A DNA stretch of 64,000 bases from Burkholderiales bacterium. Lineage in GTDB: Bacteria; Pseudomonadota; Gammaproteobacteria; Burkholderiales; Casimicrobiaceae. Numbering within the stretch: position 1 is the first letter of the stretch; each line of letters begins with the position of its first letter. The stretch lies in the NCBI GenBank assembly GCA_015075645.1, contig JABTUF010000004.1, positions 372,001-436,000 of the forward strand. The letters run 5' to 3'. A program made the position numbers and the translations under genes. Shown here piece by piece: positions 59,336-64,000 of this stretch. Below the pieces are notes generated by a model. That model had not been told where the DNA came from. It did not search any database and saw only the letters and a program-made list of their open reading frames with translations.

Positions 59336-60306
59336 GTCGCGGCGCCCGTCGTGCCGGGACCGAACCGCGCGCCCGGGCCGATCCCTCGCCCGACGGCCCA
59401 GGCTGCGGCCGTCATGCGGCGGCCACCGGCCGGCTGGACCTCGAGCAGGCGCAGGGCCGTGCGCCCGTCCGCGCCGCACGCGACCGTGAGCGCGCCCGGA
59501 TCGACCGCCGTCACTTCGCCGGGAGCGCCCGCGCGCGTCGCCGCGCATGGTTGCGCGCGCCAGATCTTGACGGGCTCGTCGCGACATCGCGCGTGTGCGC
59601 CGGGCACCGGGTCGAACGCGCGCACCTGCCGGTCGAGCGTCGGCGCGTCGCGCGTCCAGTCGATCGCGGCGTCGCTGCGACCGACTTTCGCCGCATAGGT
59701 CGCGCCTTCCGCCGGCTGCGGCGTCGCCCGCAGCGTGCCGGCCTCGGCGAGGCGCCCGAGCACCGCCACGATCGCCTGCGCGCCGGCCTCCGCGAGCCGG
59801 TCATGCAGCGTCCCGGCAGTCTCGCGGTCGCGGATCGGCAGTTCGACGACGTCGATCATCGGTCCGGTGTCGAGGCCCGCGTCCATCTGCATGATGGTGA
59901 TCCCGGTCGTGCGGTCGCCGGCCTCGATCGCGCGGACGATCGGCGCCGCGCCTCGCCAGCGCGGGAGGATCGATGCGTGGATGTTGAGGCAACCGTGACG
60001 CGGCCAGCCGAGGATCGCCGGCGGCAGGATCAGGCCGTAGGCGGCCACCACCAGGACGTCGAGCGCGACGTCGAGCGCCGGGGCGCGACCGGCCTCGGAC
60101 TTGAGCGAGACGGGCTGCAGCACCCGCAGACCGAGCTCGTCCGCCAGCGCCTTGACCGGCGGGGCCTCGACCGCGAGGCCTCGGCCTTTCGGCCGATCGG
60201 GCTGCGACAGGACCAGCGGTATCGTGAAGCCGGCCCGGGCGATCGCGTCGAGCGCCCGTGCGGCGAACGCCGGGGTCCCCGCGAAGCCGACGCGTAGGGT
60301 GCCGAT
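59332..60306 (-). CDS. fmt: Methionyl-tRNA formyltransferase
   Basis: 324 residues. Fmt formylates initiator Met-tRNA. Motifs: VGFAGTPAFAARAL, LVLSQPDRPKGRG, CLNIHASILPRWRGAAPI and TIMQMDAGLDTGP (Asn-His-Asp set). No ATG, GTG or TTG is in frame at the expected place. ATC 60304-60306, with GGGAGA six bases upstream, gives IGTLRVGFAGTP, the right N-terminus, so I use it as start. It follows def by 70 bases and overlaps rsmB. Confidence 0.9.
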   Translation of the reverse strand: MGTLRVGFAGTPAFAARALDAIARAGFTIPLVLSQPDRPKGRGLAVEAPPVKALADELGLRVLQPVSLKSEAGRAPALDVALDVLVVAAYGLILPPAILGWPRHGCLNIHASILPRWRGAAPIVRAIEAGDRTTGITIMQMDAGLDTGPMIDVVELPIRDRETAGTLHDRLAEAGAQAIVAVLGRLAEAGTLRATPQPAEGATYAAKVGRSDAAIDWTRDAPTLDRQVRAFDPVPGAHARCRDEPVKIWRAQPCAATRAGAPGEVTAVDPGALTVACGADGRTALRLLEVQPAGGRRMTAAAWAVGRGIGPGARFGPGTTGAAT

Positions 60307-60376
60307 GACGATTCTCCCGAACTCGAGTTGCCGCCGGTCCCCGCGGCGCCCCGCGCAAGGGCCGGGCGGAGCCCCG

Positions 60377-60877
60377 TCAGCCGGCGAGCCGCTGCTTCTT
60401 GCGCAGCTTCCCGGCGAGCCGCGCCCGCTTGAGCGGCGACAGGTAGTCGACGAACACCTTGCCCTCGAGGTGGTCCATTTCGTGCTGAATGCACACGGCG
60501 AGCAGCCCTTCGGCGTCGAGTTCGAAGGTGGCCCCGTCGGCCCCTTTGGCCCGGACGCGGATCTTCGCCGCCCGGACGACCTTGTCGTAGTAACCGGGGA
60601 CCGACAGGCAGCCTTCCTCGCGCTCGGCCTCGCCCTCGGCGGCGAGGATCTCGGGGTCGATGAACACGCGGAGGTCGTCACGCGTTTCTGAAATGTCCAG
60701 GACAATGACGCGTTTGGCGACGTCGACCTGGGTTGCGGCGAGGCCGATCCCGGGGGCGGCGTACATGGTTTCCGCCATGTCACGGACCAGGCGCCGGATC
60801 TCCGGCGTGACCGTGCCGACCCGCGCGGCGACCTTGCGGAGGCGCGGATCGGGGTACTCGAGGATCGGCAGCATCAT
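60377..60877 (-). CDS. def: Peptide deformylase
   Basis: 166 residues. All three metal-site motifs are present: [16 protein letters not shown] (Cys ligand) and QHEMDHLEG (two His and Glu). It removes the formyl group from new proteins. Start ATG 60877; a second ATG follows at once. It is divergent from the LysM gene across 103 bases. Confidence 0.97.
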   Translation of the reverse strand: MMLPILEYPDPRLRKVAARVGTVTPEIRRLVRDMAETMYAAPGIGLAATQVDVAKRVIVLDISETRDDLRVFIDPEILAAEGEAEREEGCLSVPGYYDKVVRAAKIRVRAKGADGATFELDAEGLLAVCIQHEMDHLEGKVFVDYLSPLKRARLAGKLRKKQRLAG

Positions 60878-60980
60878 GATCGCTGGACAAATGCAAGTGC
60901 CGGATGCAGAATCTTTTCCAAGTCCTTATTTTGCGGCGGTTTAGGACAAACGCAAGCTCGGACCGCACCGAAGAGGTCTT

Positions 60981-62126
60981 ATGCGTCAACAGTTTACCAT
61001 GGGGAGGCGGCTCGCCCTCGCGCTCGCCGCCGGCGCGATCATCGGCGCGTGGCCCGCGCGCGCGGCCGATCCGGTCGTGCTCGCGGAAGGGGCGCCTTCG
61101 TCGTACACGGTGCAAAAAGGCGACACTCTCTGGGGGATTTCGGGCAAGTTCCTCAAGGATCCGTGGCGCTGGCCGGACGTCTGGCGGATGAACCGCGAGC
61201 AGATCCAGAACCCGCACCGCATCTACCCGGGCGACGTCGTCGTCCTCGACTACACGGCGGACGGCCAACCCCGGCTGTCGATCGCGCAGGCGCCAAGGGC
61301 GGCCCAGGCGAGCGTCGGTGCGGGAACCTGGGGCGACGCGCGGCTCTCGCCGAGGGTGCGCTCCGAGGCGCTCGACGCCCAGGCGATCCCGAGCATCCCG
61401 CCCGGCGACATCGAACCCTACCTGACCAAGCCAGTCATCACGCAGACCGCCGGCCTGCTCGACGCCCCCGAGATCGTCGAGGGGCGCGAGCGCGACCGCG
61501 TCGTGCGCGGCGCCGGCGACCGCGTCTACGTCGTCGGATTGGACCCCAGGCTCGGCGACCGCTGGTACATCTACCGCCCCGGCCGGGCGCTCGTTTCGCC
61601 TTCCGGCGAGGTGCTGGGCTTCGAGAACCGCTGGCTGGGTTCGGTGCGCGTCGAACGCTTCGCCGAGGTCTCGACGGTGCAGATCGTCGAGTCGAACGAG
61701 GAGATCTTCGTCGGCGACCGCCTGCTTCCCGTGCCGCGCGAGACGATCGTCAACTTCGTGCCGCGCGCGCCCGACAAGGACCTGCACGGCCGGATCATCT
61801 CGTCGTACCGCAACTCGAGCGAGATGGGCCGCGGCGCGATCGTCACGCTCGATCTCGGCCGGCAGCAGGGCCTCGAGGTCGGCCACGTGCTCGCGATCTA
61901 CAAGACCGTGCCGCCGATCATCGATCCCCGCCCCGACCAGAGCGCGCCGTTCATGCTGCGCTTCCTCGACCAGACGACGACCTTCCTGCCGAAGAAGCAA
62001 CTGGCGGTGCCCGACGAGCGCGCCGGCCTGCTCTTCGTGTTCCGGGTGTTCGACAACGTCGCCTACGCGATCCTGCTCAACACGACCGATCCGGTCGTGG
62101 TCGGCGACGCCGTGCGTCGTCCCTAG
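60981..62126 (+). CDS. LysM domain exported protein
   Basis: 381 residues. The signal peptide (RRLALALAAGAIIGAWPARA) ends near residue 28. A LysM domain (about 41-90: SYTVQKGDTLWGISGKFLKD) would bind peptidoglycan. The rest is a beta-rich region (GRIISSYRNSSEMGRGAIVT) of a family found beside dprA and def in Betaproteobacteria. The role is envelope-related but not defined. GAGG lies before ATG 60981. Confidence 0.92.
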   Translation: MRQQFTMGRRLALALAAGAIIGAWPARAADPVVLAEGAPSSYTVQKGDTLWGISGKFLKDPWRWPDVWRMNREQIQNPHRIYPGDVVVLDYTADGQPRLSIAQAPRAAQASVGAGTWGDARLSPRVRSEALDAQAIPSIPPGDIEPYLTKPVITQTAGLLDAPEIVEGRERDRVVRGAGDRVYVVGLDPRLGDRWYIYRPGRALVSPSGEVLGFENRWLGSVRVERFAEVSTVQIVESNEEIFVGDRLLPVPRETIVNFVPRAPDKDLHGRIISSYRNSSEMGRGAIVTLDLGRQQGLEVGHVLAIYKTVPPIIDPRPDQSAPFMLRFLDQTTTFLPKKQLAVPDERAGLLFVFRVFDNVAYAILLNTTDPVVVGDAVRRP

Positions 62127-62169
62127 CGAAGCGCCGCACACCCCGCGCCGCACGCGGGGCCCCTCGACC

Positions 62170-63252
62170 ATGGGCGAGCCCACGCGCGCGCTGGCTTGGG
62201 CCGCGCTCGCCGGCGCGGGGCTCCCCACATCGGCGGCCGTCGCGCTCCTCCGGGCGCTCGGATCCCCGCAGGCCGTGCTCGGCGCGCCGCGCGCTCGCAT
62301 CGCGTCGATCGCGGGCGCGGCCGTGGCCGAGCGACTCGCGACGCGCGATCCGGAGCGCGAGGCCGCCGCGCGCGCCTGGATCGACGACCCCGCGCACCGG
62401 CTGATCGCCTGGGACGACGAGGCGTATCCGCCCTCGCTCCTGGACCTCCCCGATCCGCCGCTCGTGCTCTACGCGATCGGGCGCACCGAACTCTTCGCGA
62501 AACCGGCGATCGCCATCGTCGGCAGCCGCCAAGCGACGCCACAGGGCCTCGAGGACGCGCAGGCGTTCGCGCACACGCTCGCCCACGCCGGGCTCACCGT
62601 CGTGTCGGGGATGGCGCTGGGCATCGACGCCGCGGCGCACCGCGGTGCGCTCGACGCCCCCGCGTCGACGGTCGCGGTGGTCGGCACCGGCCCCGACCGC
62701 GTCTATCCGGCGCGCCATCGCGACCTCGCGCACGCCATCGCGTCGCGCGGCCTCCTCGTCTCGCAGTTCGCGCCCGGCACGCCGCCGCTCAAGGCGAACT
62801 TCCCGATGCGCAACCGGCTGATCGCGGGACTCGCCAAAGGCGTGCTGGTCGTCGAGGCGGCGCCCGGGTCGGGCTCGCTCATCACCGCGCGGTTCGCGGT
62901 CGAGCAGGGGCGCGACGTGTTCGCGATTCCCGGCTCGATCCACTCGCCGCTGTCGAAGGGCCCGCACCGGCTGATCCGCGACGGCGCGAAGCTCGTCGAG
63001 ACGGCGCAGGACGTACTCGCCGAACTCGGGCTTCCGGCGACCGCGGACGCGACCGGAGGGCACGGCTCTGTCGAGGCCGATCCCATCCGTTCACGGCTCC
63101 TCGACGCCCTGGGCGGGGGGCCGGTCGACCTCGACCGCCTCGTCGCGCGCACCGGCCTCCCCCCCGAGCGCATCGCGTCCTCGCTCGTGCAACTCGAACT
63201 CGACGGGCGCGTCGGAGCGCTGCCCGGCGGACGATGGCAGCGCGTGCGCTGA
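62170..63252 (+). CDS. dprA: DNA-processing protein DprA
   Basis: 360 residues. DprA loads RecA on incoming single-stranded DNA in transformation. Seen: SAM-like N-terminus, Rossmann core GSRQATPQGLEDA, GMALGIDAAAHRGAL, GPDRVYPARHRDLA and IPGSIHSPLSKGPHRLI, and a C-terminal winged-helix domain (DALGGGPVDLDRLVARTGLP). Together with comM it supports a competence pathway. It lies 43 bases after the LysM gene. Confidence 0.97.
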   Translation: MGEPTRALAWAALAGAGLPTSAAVALLRALGSPQAVLGAPRARIASIAGAAVAERLATRDPEREAAARAWIDDPAHRLIAWDDEAYPPSLLDLPDPPLVLYAIGRTELFAKPAIAIVGSRQATPQGLEDAQAFAHTLAHAGLTVVSGMALGIDAAAHRGALDAPASTVAVVGTGPDRVYPARHRDLAHAIASRGLLVSQFAPGTPPLKANFPMRNRLIAGLAKGVLVVEAAPGSGSLITARFAVEQGRDVFAIPGSIHSPLSKGPHRLIRDGAKLVETAQDVLAELGLPATADATGGHGSVEADPIRSRLLDALGGGPVDLDRLVARTGLPPERIASSLVQLELDGRVGALPGGRWQRVR

Positions 63253-63302
63253 GCGCCGCGCCGGACTTCTCCGCGCGCGGGCGAGCGCGGGCACGCGCGG
63301 GA

Positions 63303-63323
63303 GCGCGCGCACGCGCGCGCGTG
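63303..63323. other. Alternating purine-pyrimidine tract before topB
   Basis: A perfect alternating CG/CA run of 21 bases in a GC-rich stretch (63280-63332) could adopt Z-DNA. It fills the 132-base gap between dprA and topB, where an smg (DUF494) gene would usually lie. Confidence 0.6.
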
Positions 63324-63384
63324 GGCGCACGCAGGGAAGCTTCCTTGCCCGACCGCGCGCACCTTATGTAGTATCCGCGCTCCC

Positions 63385-64000
63385 ATGTCCAAGCGCCTCG
63401 TCATCGCCGAGAAGCCCTCCGTCGCCGCGGACATCGCGCGCGCGTTGGGCGGCTTCACCCGCCAGGGCGACCATTTCGAGCGCGACGACACGATCGTGTC
63501 GTCCGCCGTCGGCCATCTGCTCGAGATCGGAATGCCCGAGGACGAGGAGGTGAAGCGCGGCAAGTGGACGTTCGCCCACCTGCCGGCGATCCCGTCGGCG
63601 TTCGCGCTGAAGCCGATCGAGAAGTCCGAGGAGCGGCTGAAGCACCTGCTGAAGCTCCTGAAGCGCAAGGACGTGACGTCGATCGTCAACGCCTGCGACG
63701 CCGGACGCGAGGGCGAGCTCATCTTCCGCTACCTCGTCGCCTACGCGAAGACCGACAAGCCGATCCGCCGGCTGTGGCTGCAGTCGATGACGCCCGCCGC
63801 GATCCGCGAGGGCTTCGAGGCGCTGCGCAGCGACGCCGCGATGCTGCCGCTCGCGGACGCCGCGACCTGCCGTTCGGAGTCCGACTGGCTGGTCGGCATC
63901 AACGGCACGCGCGCGATGACCGCGTTCAACTCGAAGTCGGGCGGCTTCCAGTTGACGACGGTGGGGCGCGTGCAGACGCCGACGCTCGCGATCCTGGTCG
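63385..64000 (+). CDS. topB: DNA topoisomerase III, N-terminal fragment
   Basis: The first 205 codons only; the gene runs off the right edge. The Toprim domain has VIAEKPSVAADIARALGG with the catalytic Glu and NACDAGREGELIFRYL with the DxD/E-type acidic cluster. MTAFNSKSGGFQLTTVGRVQ is the conserved TopB stretch. It is a type IA topoisomerase that decatenates single-stranded DNA. A TAGTAT about 15 bases upstream may be the -10. The active-site Tyr is outside the window. Confidence 0.93.
   Translation, partial: MSKRLVIAEKPSVAADIARALGGFTRQGDHFERDDTIVSSAVGHLLEIGMPEDEEVKRGKWTFAHLPAIPSAFALKPIEKSEERLKHLLKLLKRKDVTSIVNACDAGREGELIFRYLVAYAKTDKPIRRLWLQSMTPAAIREGFEALRSDAAMLPLADAATCRSESDWLVGINGTRAMTAFNSKSGGFQLTTVGRVQTPTLAILV

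Overview
The window reads as a chromosomal segment of a high-GC member of the Betaproteobacteria. The gene blocks support this: comM-ubiK-glnK-amtB-gshA, TPR-lolB-ispE-tRNA-Gln-prs-rplY-pth-ychF, dapF-DUF484-xerC, and def-fmt-rsmB-DUF4390-ntrY-ntrX-kup next to LysM-dprA-topB. The gamma-glutamylcysteine ligase is of the proteobacterial 'ferrooxidans' type and a DUF3683 oxidoreductase is present. GC content looks close to 70 percent by eye and was not computed. I cannot place the organism below class. No phage, insertion sequence, plasmid gene or CRISPR array is visible.

Layout. (1) 1-2460: a glycine-cleavage operon on the minus strand (gcvT, a GNAT acetyltransferase, gcvH, gcvP running off the left edge) behind a tandem glycine riboswitch. 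(2) 2.6-11.5 kb: a small cytochrome c, a DUF255/YyaL protein, a conserved protein of unknown function, a small ORF and a large FAD/Fe-S oxidoreductase. (3) 11.5-26.4 kb: a compact biosynthetic gene cluster. YqaA, a C-A-T-TE peptide synthetase, a reducing polyketide synthase, a free thioesterase-like protein and a carrier protein with an A-domain remnant run on the minus strand. A divergent A-T-TE synthetase runs on the plus strand. (4) 26.4-32.1 kb: comM, ubiK, a nitrogen-regulated glnK-amtB pair with recognisable sigma-54 and NtrC sites, and gshA. (5) 32.1-44 kb: a long minus-strand series of core genes (cell-wall precursor, isoprenoid, PRPP, translation and lipoprotein-sorting functions) with one tRNA-Gln and an inserted SDR reductase flanked by repeats. 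(6) 44-51.8 kb: mutM, a dynamin-like GTPase, ferredoxin-coaD-rsmD, ftsY, a 1.3-kb array of about 12 palindromic repeat units, then rpoH behind a perfect CIRCE operator. (7) 51.8-64 kb: kup, an NtrX/NtrY-like two-component pair, DUF4390, rsmB, fmt and def on the minus strand; LysM, dprA and the start of topB on the plus strand.

The most novel part is the 15-kb biosynthetic cluster. Its polyketide synthase has the domain order KS-AT-KR-DH-ER-ACP. Two of its three thioesterase-fold units carry cysteine at the nucleophile position, and the free one also lacks the usual histidine. The A-T-TE enzyme lacks the Asp that binds the alpha-amino group, and the small carrier protein keeps a piece of an A domain without the catalytic lysine. 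I do not recognise this arrangement as a characterised pathway. Other unusual points: comM and fmt have ATC where the start codon is expected, lolB has no ATG, GTG or TTG start, a repeat array lies where ftsE-ftsX usually sit, and rpoH appears to be under HrcA control.

Most gene junctions inside operons are 4-base ATGA or GTGA overlaps. I used these to choose several starts.
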